From contig NC_080589.1 in the NCBI RefSeq assembly GCF_029962835.1, positions 16,699,586-16,763,585 of the forward strand: a DNA stretch of 64,000 bases. The letters are read 5' to 3'. Below the pieces are notes generated by a model, which saw only the letters and a list, made by a program, of their open reading frames with translations, ran no database searches and was not told the origin of the DNA. Positions 1-12,717 of this stretch are shown piece by piece. The translations under genes were made by a program, and so were the position numbers. This DNA comes from Magnolia sinica. Its lineage: Eukaryota; Streptophyta; Magnoliopsida; Magnoliales; Magnoliaceae. Every line of letters begins with the position of its first letter. Position 1 is the stretch's first letter.

Positions 1-479
1 GGATATTCATCTTGTGTGAGGGGACTGACTTGGGTTAGGATGGACAATCACCACCACCGAGAACGGACCTAGTATCAGTTTATGTGTTGCTCTTACCCTG
101 CATAGGAATATGAGTGTATCATGAATAAAGGATACAAGTTCAGACCTTTGGTCACTCACATTAGTGGATCCAGATCAAGTTAAAAGTCAAGGGCCAATTA
201 TCCTAGACTATGATAATGAGATCAAGACTTGATGATGCATAAAAGACGATTAATCCTTATACTTATGGATGTATAAGGGTTATGATTGGTCAACTTTATC
301 TATTCCTACGAGGTTCATACAATGTGAACAAAGTGGACGTAGCTGGGTATTTCCATCAGAAGCCGTTGGATCTTTCATGGTCTAATAAGGGATCTACTAG
401 TTTTCATATGAACATATTTATGGCTTTGATTTGAATTGATCAATGATTTATTAAGTAATTTTTCCACTAGGCCTAACAA
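1..479. other. No gene recognised; probable transposon flank
   Basis: I see no supported coding region here. The stretch leads directly into the LTR-like repeat R1 and may be the internal 3' part of that element, but no polypurine tract or protein similarity fixes this. Confidence 0.35.
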
Positions 480-1236
480 TCTAATTGTTTTAATCGATTT
501 TTTTTATTATAAAAAATTTAACCGTTAAAGTTTTATTTAGATTGTTAAAACTACTTTGATCACACTTGATGATGACTTGATGGTTTATATCTGATGGTCC
601 ATTTCTGATTGATATAGGATATGATCATTAGTAGATGACCATTATAGTGAAGGGATTAAATCATTAGTATATGCATAAATGAGGTGGATTAACGCACTTC
701 CCTCACAGTAGGTTACAAATTTGTAAGTAAGGTGGCGAAGTATCATACTGGTATTCTCATGAAACCTTAATATCCTCCTTATATATTTGATCTCATCCCC
801 AACGAGAGGATACGAGAAACCTTGGACACCCTTTTTACTTGAGCATGTGAATAAGATAAATGAGAAAAAGAGAGTGTAAAGAGAGAAAATGAAGGAAATC
901 TCCATTTTCCTTTCACATCTTCTCCATATTTGTGCGGTTTATCTTTGTGGATGATGGTGAAATTCTTTGCCACATACCAGAAAAAATTCTTTGGACTAGC
1001 TTGATCTCTCTATACTAGGATAGATTAGGGAGAGACTTATTATATGGGAGGACCATTATCGACATTAGATCAACATACACCATCAAATTTAATGTATGAT
1101 CCATCCTCAAGTTAGTTCTTTGATTCTAGAAATTATACATGATCGTACTCGAGAGAGATCTTAGGGTTATAATTAATTTTATTTTAAATTCGAAGAAAAA
1201 GACATTCCATCACACATCTTCGATGAAGTTTTATCA
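480..1236 (+). repeat. R1 repeat, copy 1 (LTR-like, sense)
   Basis: This segment is a diverged match to the reverse complement of about 56867-57545. Shared landmarks, in order, are an AACCGTTAAA tract, a 'gatatgatcattagt' block, a CTCC-TATATAT stretch, a 'cttctccat' block, 'actaggatagatta' and 'ggaggaccat.atcgacat'. Both end near '..TATCA' or '..CATCA'. Copy 2 is followed by a tRNA-Met-like primer binding site, so R1 is best read as an LTR. The start of the repeat is approximate because the upstream alignment fades. Confidence 0.6.
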
Positions 1237-1880
1237 CCATTTTTGTATGCGTGCATGTGTAATGTCTTGTAGAGTCATACCCTCCCAAAGTATCTAATAA
1301 CTCCTCTTTTCTTCAATATGTTATATATATTAAGAAAATTTTGTAAAAACTACCTAATTAACATCAAACATACTAGGGGATGGTTTAGGCCTAGGCCTAA
1401 AAATCAAGCCCATCCTAGATTCAAGTGGATCATACCAAGGTAAACAGTTTGGAGGGTGATTGTTGGCTTGGACATTGTTTTTAATCATGTAGTCCACTTG
1501 AATTAGTGATGGGGCCATTGTTACCTTGTAAAATGTAAACCTGCAGTATATTATAGCCCACCTGACCAGTGGACCAACCTAATTCTTGGCACAGGGGATC
1601 TATGCGGTGCCCTTATGATCAATGGAAGGCTTTGGCATTTCACTTCTCCACAATGCTAGCATGCCTAGTTATCAGAACTCCATTTTAAACTTTATATTTA
1701 AAAAAATAAAAGAATTTATATAACTGATCAAATGTTTAAAACTCACTATATTTTGGAAGATAGGAAGAAGAAATTAAAGAAACTTGTATTTTAGGAAAAT
1801 CAAGTTAAACACGTCTTATTTTTCTTTAATAAAAAAAAATCTTTCCAGATAAATTTTAAAAATAGAAATTATTGCAATCA
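1237..1880. other. Gene-free AT-rich sequence flanking the LINE
   Basis: No reading frame with recognisable similarity and no clear repeat boundary. It forms the left flank of the LINE insertion. Confidence 0.5.
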
Positions 1881-1894
1881 ATCGATAAAATAGT
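1881..1894. repeat. LINE target-site duplication, left copy
   Basis: ATCGATAAAATAGT is repeated exactly at 11662-11675, directly after the LINE poly(A) tail. The 14-bp perfect duplication defines both ends of the element. Confidence 0.93.
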
Positions 1895-1998
1895 TCCTGT
1901 GGATTCGCCTTCATCTGATTCTGTTATGAACAGGATGCTTACAATGTGATTCAATGTCTGCACGGATGAAGGATTGATGGTAGGGTTGCTCACATCGA

Positions 1999-3955
1999 TT
2001 GGGCGAAAGGGTAATCTCGCACAAGGACAATAGTACTGTTATCACCTCGACCCCAAAACTAGGCAGAAGTTACAGATTTGGGTCGATCGTTTGCGGTAGC
2101 TGTAAGAGCGTAAAAAAAGGGAGCGTACAATCAGATGGCAAGGAGCTCGAGGATCACAACCATTGCCGATCTAGAGCAGTGGAGAACAGGATTCGGAAGT
2201 TAAGTCTAGCTCTGGTGGGGATTGTGATCGATCAGGATGTCAGGGTTGATAGATTGTCAGGTGCTTTGAAGGCTTCGAACCTAAAGTCCACAGATGTGGA
2301 AATAGTGAGGATTATAGCCCAGAAATTCTTGCTAACGTTCAAATCAAATGAGGAGATTGATGCCTTCAGGAGAAACACAAATTTGCACAAAGAAATGGGG
2401 CTACAGATGATTGAAAGGTGGACTCCAGCAGAGGTTATTGGGGGTGATGGCGTCTGAATTAGATTATTCGGCATCCCAGCCCAGGCCTGGATTAATTCAG
2501 TCATTTTGGATCTGACAAGCTACTTCGGTGAGATCATTCAGATAGATTCTAACTCCAGATTCGGCTATTTCCAGGCATTTGCTCGAATTAAGGTGATTCC
2601 ACGGCCGGGTGTAAGCTTCAATCAAGTTTTGGAGTTGATGGTTTTAGGGGAGTCTTATCCCATTATAGTAGATATGGAACCATTGTTCAAATATGGATGC
2701 TCCCCGTCCATCAAGCATGCTACCAATGAGAGCACTAAAGCATGGGTTATCAGAAGATTCCATGGTCAGTCGGGGCCCTAGTACCTGTTTGTGAAAAGGT
2801 TACAACAGGGGTAGATGCTTCTCAAGATGGTATATCAGGACATCAATCAGGTGATTATTCAAATGTCAAGCCAAGTGATTGTGCCAATGTTAATTTCGGT
2901 GTGGGTGCGAACGCTATTATGGGAGAAGATCTTAGTTACTCTGCGGATGTGTGTGCTAATGAAATTTCGGGTGATAAGGAAGGCGGTGTAGATCCATGAC
3001 CATTACATGTTTGTCGAACGGTTAATGCAGTAGTAGAAGGTAGTGGAGAGGCTCCATGCCTGCCAGAATTAGGTGGAAGTGAAGAGCGATTTCAGGGCAA
3101 GTGCTGCTGCCCAGCTTGCCTGATCCTCTTCTTCTACTAGATAGAACTGATGACACTTTAGGACCGCTTACCAATTCGATAAGGAACCGGTCAGTGGAGT
3201 ATCAGTAGGATGGAACTCAGGACTATTTGAAGACAAATCAAGCAGAGTAGAATAAAAGCCAGGTAACTGTTTATCATGGTGAAGATGATATGTTGGGTGG
3301 AATGCAGCCATATTCTCAACCCCAACAGAACATATATCCTACGGTAAGGCATCTGGAAATGTTAAAATCTTACGCTATAGCCACATCGCGACAACAGGTT
3401 AGGAAGGCGGGACCAGCATCTGTCGAAATCTTACAAATGAATACGGGAAATCAACTTCAAAACTAGGAGCAGCTTTACGAGGGGATGTCTGCTGGTGGAA
3501 AGGAGACCCGCCTACCAGAATTTAGGCATGGTTCTACTGGGAATAGGCTTGTGGTGAATGTGAGTGGTGGTACGAATGTTGAAGCTTGTGTACTTGCCTA
3601 TCACCTGCAATGCCAAGAACAGCGTCTTGAGAGTATGTCTGCTGGTGGAAAGGAAAACCACCCACCAGAACTCAGACATGGTTCAGCGAGAAACAGGGCT
3701 AAGGTGACTGTAAGTGGTGCTAACAGTGAAGAGGCTGGAGCAGTTGTAGAATGCAGATCTGAGCCTAGATGGTGTACAAATTCAACTCAAAATGTAGAAT
3801 ATGAAAGGAGGAAAAAGGTGAAGGACAGAGTTGAACTGGAGGTTGATCTATCTCCATATTTTTCATCTATTAACAAATTAATTAGCTGCTCTAACAGAAA
3901 TCTGGATGGTGATTATGGGAGCCCGGTGGCCAATCAATATGAGGAGCAGGAATAG
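1999..3955 (+). pseudogene. LINE ORF1 (DUF4283-type RNA-binding protein), degraded
   Basis: The N-terminal part (1999-2781) reads as a DUF4283 domain, the usual first domain of plant L1 ORF1 proteins, which bind the element's RNA. A block LALVGIV..DQDVRVDRL is followed by RLFGIPAQAWINSVILDLTS, typical of this family. The frame is cut by TGA at 2455-2457, where the family has a Trp before RLFGIP, so a TGG-to-TGA change is likely. The 2782-3484 part has further stops. A last open stretch, 3485-3955, is polar and low in similarity. I saw no CCHC zinc knuckle. The true start codon is not certain. Confidence 0.7.
3485..3710 (+). repeat. Direct duplication inside LINE ORF1
   Basis: The peptide MSAGGKE followed by PE-RHGS--NR occurs twice, starting at 3485 and about 150 bp later. 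It is an in-frame duplication in the C-terminal part of ORF1, with moderate divergence between units. Confidence 0.75.
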
Positions 3956-4166
3956 GGACAAGATACAAAATTGGGGGGAGTCTTTGAGTGGGATATCCGG
4001 AATCCGAATTGGGCTGAACAGGGGATGCAGGCGGTACAGGCGGAGTTTGAAGTCGATAAACCCTTGAAGAAGATAAGATGACACAGAATCCTATATGCTA
4101 AAGGAAACTGGGAATCAAGACTTCGCAGGTTGAAGAGAAGGGCCGTAAATACTAGATGTGTGACTG

Positions 4167-7100
4167 ATGGATAAGATCATTGTGTGGAATGTGCGTGGTA
4201 TAGGCAATAAAAGGTCGTTGCGGACTGTTAAAAGGATTCTCAAAAACCATGAGCCTTGGATTGTGGCGCTGCTAGAACCAATGCTTGGAGATGAGAAATG
4301 AGTGCGAACTAGGCTAACATTGGGTTTTCACTCATCATTTTCAAATTGTGATGAGGGTGGCAAGATTTGGCTGTTTTTTAAATCTCTTGTTTCATGTTTG
4401 ATAGTATTCAAATCTGATCAATGTTTATCAATAGTGGCTTCAGTGTAGAATTGTTATCCCTAGTTATATATAACTTTTGTCTATGCCATGTGTGCTCGGG
4501 TATTGAGGAGAGCTCTCTGGTCGAACCTGACTCTCCTATCGTCCTCAGTGCAGGGCCCTTGGGCAATATGTGGGGATTTTAATGCAATAGTTGTCGATTC
4601 GGAAAGAAGAAGTCGAAGGGTTGCGAATACTGCTTCTTCAATAGAATTTGCTGATGCTATCAATTTCGCGGGTCTTTTAGACACAAGTTTTTCTGGTAAT
4701 AGGTACACTTGGAGTAACAATCAATCCAAAAATGCTCGCGTATGGGCGAGGCTAGACCGGGTCCTCATCAACGCGAGCTGGTCCATGTTATTCCCTCAAT
4801 TCTAAGTTTCCCATTTGCCTCGCATTCATTCCCACCATGCTTCGCTTCTCCTCACTTTCCCTCAACCATCGAATGGTGGCCCGAAACCGTTTCATTTTCA
4901 ACGAATGTGGACCCAACATGACGATTTTCTACATGTGGTCAAGTTTGTGTGGAACAAGGTGGAGTCTACTCATCCAGTTTACAATGTTCTTTCTAAACTC
5001 AAACAGGTGAAACAAGATTTGAATATTTGGAACAAAGAGGTGTTTGGGAACATTTTTGAGCAGATAAAGCTAGTAGAGAGTCTCGTGGTTGAGTTGGAGG
5101 ATCAAATCCATGCTTTATCAGGTTCGATTGATCAGATAGTCAGCTTGCAGCAACAAATCAATTCAAATTCAGCCAGGTTAGCCTCCTTGGATCTTATGTA
5201 GGAAATCTTCTGCAAGCAAAAATTGAAGGTGGACTGGCTGACGAAGGGGGACAAAAATACGAGGTTTTTTCATGCCACGGTTTTAGAAAGATAAAGGAGA
5301 GCAATCATCAGTCGGGTGGAACTGGAGTCTGGACAAATCGCGGAAGGCCAAGCAGATTTAAAGGCAGCAATGGTGGCCCATTTCCAGCAGATTTTTAGTG
5401 CAAATACGTGTTAAATAGATCAAGACTTACTTCATTGTATTCCCCAGTCTGTCACGCAGACTCACAATGACATGTTGATGGAGATCCCTTCATTGTTGGA
5501 GGTTCGCTCGGCAGTTCATTCCATTCCAAAAGACAGTGCGGCCGGACCTGATGGCTTCTCAGCTAGTTTTTTTGTATCTAGCTGGGAGGTGGTGGGTCAT
5601 AACATTCATAGGGTAATCTCCTTTCTCTTTCAAGGAGGAAATATCCCCAGGTAAGTATCGGCTTCTATTATTTGCTTAATCCTGAAATTAGCTTCTCCTA
5701 AGCAGTTCTCCAATTATCGTCTTATCAGTTTGTATAACTATCTTTATAAAATTTTCTCCAAGATTGTAGCTTCTAGGCTTAGTCAGAGCCTTCTGTTGTT
5801 GATATCGCTAGAACAGGAGGCATTTGCTCAAGGCCATTCGATAGTGGAAAATATAGCCTTGTCTCAAGACCTATTTAGGGAATTAAATAGGCTGGTTTGC
5901 GGGAAAAACATTGTCTTGAAGTTAGACATGGATAAAGCATATGATAGGGTAAATTGGGAATTTATGAAGCAGGTTTTGAAGCGGTTTGGATTCAGCACGT
6001 CTTGGATTGAGATGGTAGAAAAATGTTGGGCGAATAGTTGGTTTTTTGTACTTATAAATGGAGAGATGGTGGGTTTTTTAAAATCTTCAAAGGGTTTGAG
6101 GCAGGGAGATCCGATTTCTCCAAGCTTGTTCATTCTTTCAGCTAAGGTTCTTAGTAAAGGTCTCAAAAGCCTGTTAAACCATCAAGTTAGCCGGCCATTT
6201 GCATTAAGTAGAGGGTGCCCAACGATCTCGCATCTGCTATACGTTGACGATACCTTAATTTTCACAAATGGGAGCAAATCCTCGTTGTTAGTGATTAAGA
6301 AATTCCTCGACTCCTTCCAAGTGTCCTCAGACCAAAGCATAAATCTGTGAAAATGTTCCTTTTATTGTTCAAAGAAGTTGCCAAGTGCTAGAATCAGAAC
6401 AATCGAGGTTATCCTCGGGTTTGGAAAATTGTCATCTTCTTTCAGTTATTTGGGAGTTCCAGTGGCAGACGGAAGGCTCAAAGCAAGTGCGTTTAAGTCG
6501 TTGGTAGATAGAGTAGTGGGGCGCATTAATGGGTGGAAGGCGTGAATTTTATCCCAGGCCGGGAGAGTGGTCCTGGTGAAGAACGTCCTATCAGGTATTC
6601 CGATTCACTCTATGGCGGCTGTCCATATTCCTTCTCAAGTGCTGAAATCAATTGAGAGGCACATGGTGAATTTTTTCTGGGGCTGGTCCGAAGGGAAACA
6701 GAAGTGTCATTGGAAGAATTGGAATTTGCTGGCTACGCCAAAGGATGAGGGGGGCATTGGCTTTAGAAAACTGGCGGATATTATGAAAGCTTTTTGGCTT
6801 AAAATGGCATGGTCAATTAAATTTGGGCAGGAGGACAATGTTTGGAAATCTTTCATGATGACTAAGTATCACTACGACCTATCTCCAGGTGCTTTGGTCT
6901 GATCAAGGCAGTTATCTTCTCCCTTGTGGAAGAGAATCAGGGAGCTCATTCCTATAGTGGAATCCCAAGTTCAATGGCAAATAGGTGCTGACAACTGCAA
7001 TTTTTGGAAGACAAATTGGACTGGCTTGGGCCCTCTAGCGCATCTGGCTGAATCTGAGGTGCCCGACGGCTTGCTAGATGCATAGGTGTGTCAGGTGCTT

Positions 7101-7803
7101 GGTCCGAGTGGTCCTCTCCCCCCCTCAGCTACATTCCTTCTCCTTCCACAGAGAGTTATAGATCACATGTTTCAGGTAGGGTATTGCATCTCAGAGGACG
7201 CTGACTTGCTAATTTGGCCGCTCACGAATTTAAGGATTTCTCAGTTAAATCAGCGTGGTCATTGAGCAGGGTTCGATGTCCGAGTCGGAGCTGGTTAAGA
7301 TGGGTATGACATGCAAAACTACCTCCTAAAATCTCGCTTCTTGTCTAGAAGATGCTTTAATACAGGGTCCCAGTGGATAGAGCAGTTCAATCTCGAGGTG
7401 TACACATTGCATCCAGATGTGTTTGCTGTGCCATTCATGGTTCCCAGTCCCACACCATTGAGACTTTGCTTCATCTATTCGTCAATAGCAGCGTAGCATA
7501 AACTATATGGCGGGCTATTAGCAGATGGTTAGGAATTACTATATTGGCAGCAATATCAGTTGAAGCTTAGCTATTTCAGTGGTGGGTGGCTGTCTCTTCC
7601 AAGCAGGACAAATCGGTGAGCCAAATGCTTATTCCGTGCATTGTAATATGGGAGATATGGAAAGCATGCAATGCTGCAGTTTTTGACTGTGTGTCGGTAT
7701 CATGTGATCAACTTCTTGCCAAAATCAGGTGGTGGGACGCACTTCTCAACAGTTCTAGTAATGAAGGATGCGCACCTGGGTCAGGGTGGACTGATAGTAC
7801 AAG
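4167..7803 (+). pseudogene. LINE ORF2, part 1: endonuclease, reverse transcriptase, zf-RVT
   Basis: Starts with ATG at 4167, giving MDKIIVWNVRGIGNKRSL, the signature start of plant L1 APE-type endonuclease; ALLEP follows about 35 residues in. Further endonuclease motifs are WAICGDFNAI (about 4560) and RLDRVLIN (about 4750). The RT region has GPDGFSASFF (about 5545), LKLDMDKAYDRVNWEF (about 5920), GLRQGDPISPSLF (about 6095) and LLYVDDTLIF (about 6235); the usual YADD is YVDD here. A zf-RVT-like tail lies near 6560-7500. Stops occur at roughly 100-200 codon intervals, so it is non-functional. The frame is split at 7803 by a solo LTR. Confidence 0.9.
7799..7803. repeat. Target-site duplication of the nested solo LTR, left
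   Basis: ACAAG here pairs with ATAAG at 10959-10963, four of five bases identical. Confidence 0.65.
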
Positions 7804-10800
7804 TGTAACGTCCTGAAAATTGGGGGTCGAGCATAAGTCCAACTCCCGAGTTCCATCGCATCACTTATGCAATATATTTAATGATGATTAAATGTTGTCT
7901 GTGTTAGTGCATTAATCATGAGTGAGATTATACCAAAACAGTAATTCATACTCCAGATCAATTCATATAACGCAAGCGGAAGGCTGAAAAATATATATAA
8001 ACGTATATGAACCAAAAAGATCATGATCGGTCTCTAGAGTATGAATACATCACTGAGTAACCATATACATGTAATAGTCCAAACAGTTCAACTACAAAAA
8101 TAAACCCTGTAGCCTCGTCGATCCGGATGGCCTAAGCGAAACCCCCGGAGAACTGCATATATGAGAACTCGTCCTGATCATCATAGAAATTAGGCTCCGC
8201 CTCTTGAGTCGCATCATCATCTGCAACTAAGATAGAGTCTGGTGGGTGTTCAGAACACCATCTCAGAACGTGGGAGTGAGTGATTAACTCAGTGGAACAA
8301 TAAAGCAAAGGTTAACATGTTATCAATTCAGTCAAGCAGTAATGATAACGCAATACAAGCAAACATCCCTAGGTACTGTGATTAACGCAAGAATGATATG
8401 AATAATGATGCATGCCCTCGCCTACGCTCCCTCAGTGACTTCATCTTATGATCGCACATGCAACACTGCCACAGTGCTTGACCTGCTACGCCAAACGCAC
8501 GCGTAATGCGGTGCATGAGCATGATTACCAAGTTCTTATTAGTCCTTTTCATATAGCAGGATTGAGAAGCTAAGGTACCTCCCTTGTATCAATTCCCAAA
8601 CAATGATCTATTCTAGGGTCGTCAATCCTAGTAAATCTCATACGATGATACGGTTCTAGGTCGTTGCAAAAGGCTCGTCACCTTATTAGTGCAGGCCTAG
8701 TGTACTCCTATTGCTATATAAGGGCTCGTCGCCTCTACACAGTCTTAGTGTACCCTTGAGGTCACTACAAAGGGCTCGTCACCTTATCAGTGTAGGCTGA
8801 CAACTCGAATACAGTATCCCATACCACCGTAGTCGGCTTACGAGTCTGGGTTGCTCACTGGTCACTACGGGAAGGCTCGTCACCCCAGCATAGGCTGACA
8901 GCTCGACCACGGTGTCCCATACCACCATGCCCAGCTCATGAGTCTTAGCAGATCGAGGTACCAAGGTTTAAAAGGGTTTTCACTAGCTAGTGAGTTTGGT
9001 ACCTTGGATTCAAACAATAGTGTCCATACGTGGTGAACATACAATAGGGTCAATCGGGTTACTTGACGAGCTCGATTAATACGAGCGCACGTTGAGTTAA
9101 TCGACATGAAGTGTGAAGCACTTCGTGTGGACTAACCACTGCCGACATCCCAAGTACGGCTCGGATCCATCGATCACGTCCTATGTGGCGAGACAACCTC
9201 AGCCACTAATCAGAACCTGTTACCGATTGCCTGGCCTATTTCACAGTCCTACACACATTCAATAACAACAGATAATCATACAAGCAAATTAGAACATTAA
9301 TAGATCAACAATTCCAATCATACAAGCATGTGAGCATTGATGGATTTCAACTTAAACATGAATTCACACATAAGCAGTGTCTAAGTACAACAGACAAAGA
9401 ATGTAAGCTGCATGGAGGAAATCATACACATCGTTAAGGTAGTTGAGAATCTCTTCTCAACGCCCATAAAAAGTACAATATATTACACACTGATTCATTC
9501 AGACATTTCTACAAACACTTAGACTACATATTCCAACATACATGACGTATGTTGGTGATAGCACGTATTAGGATAAATCCTTTCGCCAAAGAGTTGTTAC
9601 ACATACAACTAGCACAAATACACGACAATTTATCATAGCAAATATATGTTTAAATTTCATACGTGTACGATACTTTCTACATATACATGGAATGCACAAA
9701 TCTCAATATAGTTCATATATATCAGAAACGCAATACAAACATTGCATTTTGCATGTGAAATTGTACCTACATTAGTACTAAACCATTAACCGACACTAAA
9801 AGCCTTGAAAACCATAACCTATACGTTTATAGTCCGCACCTTTCGCTGGTAGACTTGTAATAAACTCAGTTTAAAGCTAAGTCTTTGTCTACAGCAGATT
9901 CGGCAACCTATAGGATAAATTAGGTTAGCTATTTGATAACCTACACTATCAGAAACTCTAAAATAGATTAGGGTTAGGTTTTCTTACCTAAGAACGGAAT
10001 TGGTATCGCCCGTATAGCGATCCAGTAGTGATGAATAAGCACGGGAAGAGGCAGGGTAGAATACCAGGAATCTTCTCCAAGTTCTCTCTCACTTTATCTC
10101 TCTTTACTCTCTTCTCTCTCCTAGGGTTTTTCTCAAATTCATATGGAGTGAATGAGAGTGGATTTAAGGTCTTTATATAGGCCCAGATTTGATGGAAATG
10201 GCCCCAGGGCCAAGGTATACTTAGGTTATATCCAAATACGGATTGTTCCGGTCCAACGGAACACTGCTGGTGGACCCTTTTCCACATGTGGTCGGACTTA
10301 AGCTCCCTGACTATGGATCTAGGTCAGGCTGAGTTTTCGCATCGATCGGATTTACAGATCAGTCGTGGCGGACCAGTTTCAGTTCAGCGGTTACGGTCAC
10401 TCGATCAGGGCCACAAGTACTCGACATGTGTGGGACATTTCTCCTGATTCGAGGGTGTATTTGGGTCAGATTCTGATGGTCTGAATCCTTATATTTGGTC
10501 TACAAGTGACATGACTCGGATTACTTAAATTCGAATTTTATTTCTAAATATTTTCACGTTTCTCACACTCTTCGCTCCGGGCTCAAGTTATGCATTTCTA
10601 GATACAGTTAAGACTTGATTTCTGAGGGGGTTGTCAAGTCCAGTAATGCAGTCATATCCATATAGTTTCGGGGTATTCGGACTTTCAACGTGCGGTCCAG
10701 GTCCGATACGGAGTTTCGGTGTGCTCCCGAGAGCAACTGGGTTTAAGGATGGATTCTAGATTTCAGGGTAATGTAGCGTCAATGATTCTGTACGTTTTGG

Positions 10801-10958
10801 GTCTTGTAGATCATATTTAAAGTGATTAGTGGTAATTCCATAAGCACTCTAGTTTCGCACTTGCTAATATTAACCTAATTTCTAAAGGATTTGGCCCTTG
10901 GTGATTTTTGCCTGAGGTGGTACTCGGGTTTTTGTACGGATTTTTTCGAGACGTTACA
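7804..10958 (+). mobile_element. Solo long LTR (Ty3/Gypsy, Tekay/Del-like) inside the LINE
   Basis: Begins TGTAACGTC and ends GACGTTACA, perfect 9-bp terminal inverted repeats with the TG..CA ends of an LTR. It is flanked by a near-perfect 5-bp TSD and interrupts the LINE ORF2 between the zf-RVT and RNase H regions. No protein domain is present and there is no second LTR, so 3,155 bp of solo LTR remains, the usual product of LTR-LTR recombination. LTRs of this length with a TGTAACG start resemble plant Tekay/Del chromoviruses; that family assignment is inference. Confidence 0.8.
8655..8950 (+). repeat. Tandem repeat inside the solo LTR
   Basis: Imperfect units of about 50-110 bp built around 'ggctcgtcacc' and 'tcccataccacc' occur four times, with the last two units the longest. 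The array is part of the LTR. Confidence 0.65.
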
Positions 10959-10963
10959 ATAAG

Positions 10964-11472
10964 GGTAGGTGTTATCTCACTTATTGACGTTAGAACTAGA
11001 GGTCGAGCAGTACTGATTAGATGGGAGAGGCCATTGCCTGGATGGGTTACAATTAATGTAGATGGGTCAGCCAGAGGTAATCCGGGCAGATCGAGAAGGG
11101 GTGGAATCTGCAGAGGGGAAAGGGCAATTTCCTTTTTGCATTTTTAGCAGGTTATGAGGTCGGTTCTAACACCGTTGCAGAATTGCGTGCGGTGCATGAC
11201 GGCCTTGCACTCTGAATACAAAGGGGTTATAGTCAAATCATTTAAAAATCGGATTCTAGACTGGTTGTAGATTTGCTCAACGGAGTGGATAAGCTGGGTT
11301 GGAAATGGAAAACATGGTTATATAGGATTCATCAGTTGCAGGGAAGAGGTCGAATCAGATTTGTGCATGTCTTGAGGCAAGGGAACTCGCCTGCAGATTT
11401 TATGGCCCGGTTGGGGTGTGCTTCTCAATCTTGTGCTTGGTTCGATCATCAATCAGAGCTTCCTCATTAGGT
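10964..11472 (+). pseudogene. LINE ORF2, part 2: RNase H domain
   Basis: Continues ORF2 after the solo LTR. WVTINVDGSARGNPG is the first RNase H motif with its catalytic Asp. AELRAVHDGL (about 11180, in another frame) carries the catalytic Glu, followed by DSRLVVDLLN with an Asp and HVLRQGNSPADFMARLG as the last motif. A frameshift near 11140 and stops near 11215 and 11245 disable it. Carrying an RNase H at the ORF2 C-terminus is a known trait of a plant L1 subgroup. Confidence 0.85.
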
Positions 11473-11661
11473 TAGAGGCTCTGTCTTCCTCGATAAGGTT
11501 GGATTGGGTTCAATTAAGATGGCCTGATTCCCTTTTTTGGTAACTTTTTGTAATTATTTTGTTGCTTTTCATGCTGGACCCTTGTTTTATGTAAATGGGT
11601 GCCTAGATGTAAAGGTGGGGATTTTTTGAATTGAACAAAGACATATACCATTTAAAAAAAA
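11473..11661 (+). other. LINE 3' untranslated region and A tail
   Basis: Non-coding 3' end after the RNase H stop, T-rich, finishing in nine A residues directly before the right TSD. Confidence 0.8.
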
Positions 11662-11675
11662 ATCGATAAAATAGT
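11662..11675. repeat. LINE target-site duplication, right copy
   Basis: ATCGATAAAATAGT, identical to 1881-1894, placed directly after the A tail. Confidence 0.93.
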
Positions 11676-12595
11676 GTAGAAATTTATTTATTTTATAACA
11701 AAGACGGTTAATTTACACACGTACTACTTGAAAAGGAAGGATTTGAAAGATGCAAAGAACACGGTTCCACCATTTATATATATTATTATTTGTATAAATA
11801 AAAATTTTAATTAATATTTTATAACCTTAACCTCATTTATATATAATATATGCCATCATATAGCCATTCTTTTTAAACTTTTGAACAAACCATATTAATC
11901 CTGCACCTTTAACTATCTGATTTTTTTTTGGCATTTTAAGGAAAATTTTACTGTATTTTCTCCTATTTAGATTGAATTAAACATAACCATTTTCCGTACC
12001 ATATTTTTGTCGTTTGTGGTTTTGCTGACCATGCTGGCGTGTGCATTAGCTGACCTGTACAGGCATGTGATCTTATCAAAGTTCGTAGAAGTTTGCTTAG
12101 AATGCATTGAATACATCCAATGATTTAAACCGTTGATATGACAAATCTCACTTTCCGTGTAGAAATGATAGAAAATAAAAGCTCTCAATTGAATTAGTTC
12201 ATCTTTTAATAATCTGGGTCCTTCGCTTTGAAAATGAACGGTCACCATAACCATTTTAGAGACTGAGAATGCCACACGTGATATAATGCAGCCATCTACG
12301 TGCCGCCATATGCCAGTGTAGAAAATGGCTGCAGGATCTAAGCCATCCGTTGGGTGGTTCTGACAATTCAAATGATCTAACTCAAAAATCAAGGTGGTCA
12401 ACTCATCACGTGGGCCACGATGTTAGAACACCAAGACGGCCGGCTTACAAAAACTTGGCTAAGCTTCTGACAGCCACCCATTTGCTTCATAAACTATGCG
12501 CCCACCCGATGAGTGTTCTGCCCTTATTTTAGGGATTGTACATATACACAATGGGGCCCACCTGATGGATGGTTGGATACTCCACCCGATTGCCG

Positions 12596-12717
12596 TTCCG
12601 ATAAATGTAATGGCCCGTGTATGAGCATCTTCCGACCACCGGTCTTAACTCGTCACAAATGAAATAGTAACTTTAGGTCATCTCCACTAGCACGGTGTAC
12701 AGGCAGTTTCCGATGGG
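12596..12717 (+). repeat. Dispersed direct repeat, unit 1
   Basis: Matches 13158-13278 from 'ttccgataaatgtaatggcc' through 'tccgatggg' with about 90% identity by eye. Confidence 0.8.

Larger units (their letters stand above)
1895..11661 (+). mobile_element. L1-type LINE retrotransposon, near full length
   Basis: A non-LTR retrotransposon bounded by a perfect 14-bp TSD and ending in a short A tail. Removing the nested solo LTR (7804-10958) and one 5-bp TSD leaves about 6.6 kb, a normal size for a complete plant L1. In order it has: a DUF4283-type ORF1; ORF2 with an APE-type endonuclease, reverse transcriptase, a zf-RVT-like region and RNase H. Many in-frame stops and several frameshifts show that it is dead. 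The 5' end is set by the TSD and not by a promoter. Confidence 0.92.

Noticed and set aside
5864-6166. 100-codon minus-strand frame
   Set aside because: Shadow of the LINE reverse transcriptase on the opposite strand.
9988-10287. 99-codon frame on the minus strand
   Set aside because: Within the solo LTR in the LINE; no similarity that I recognise.
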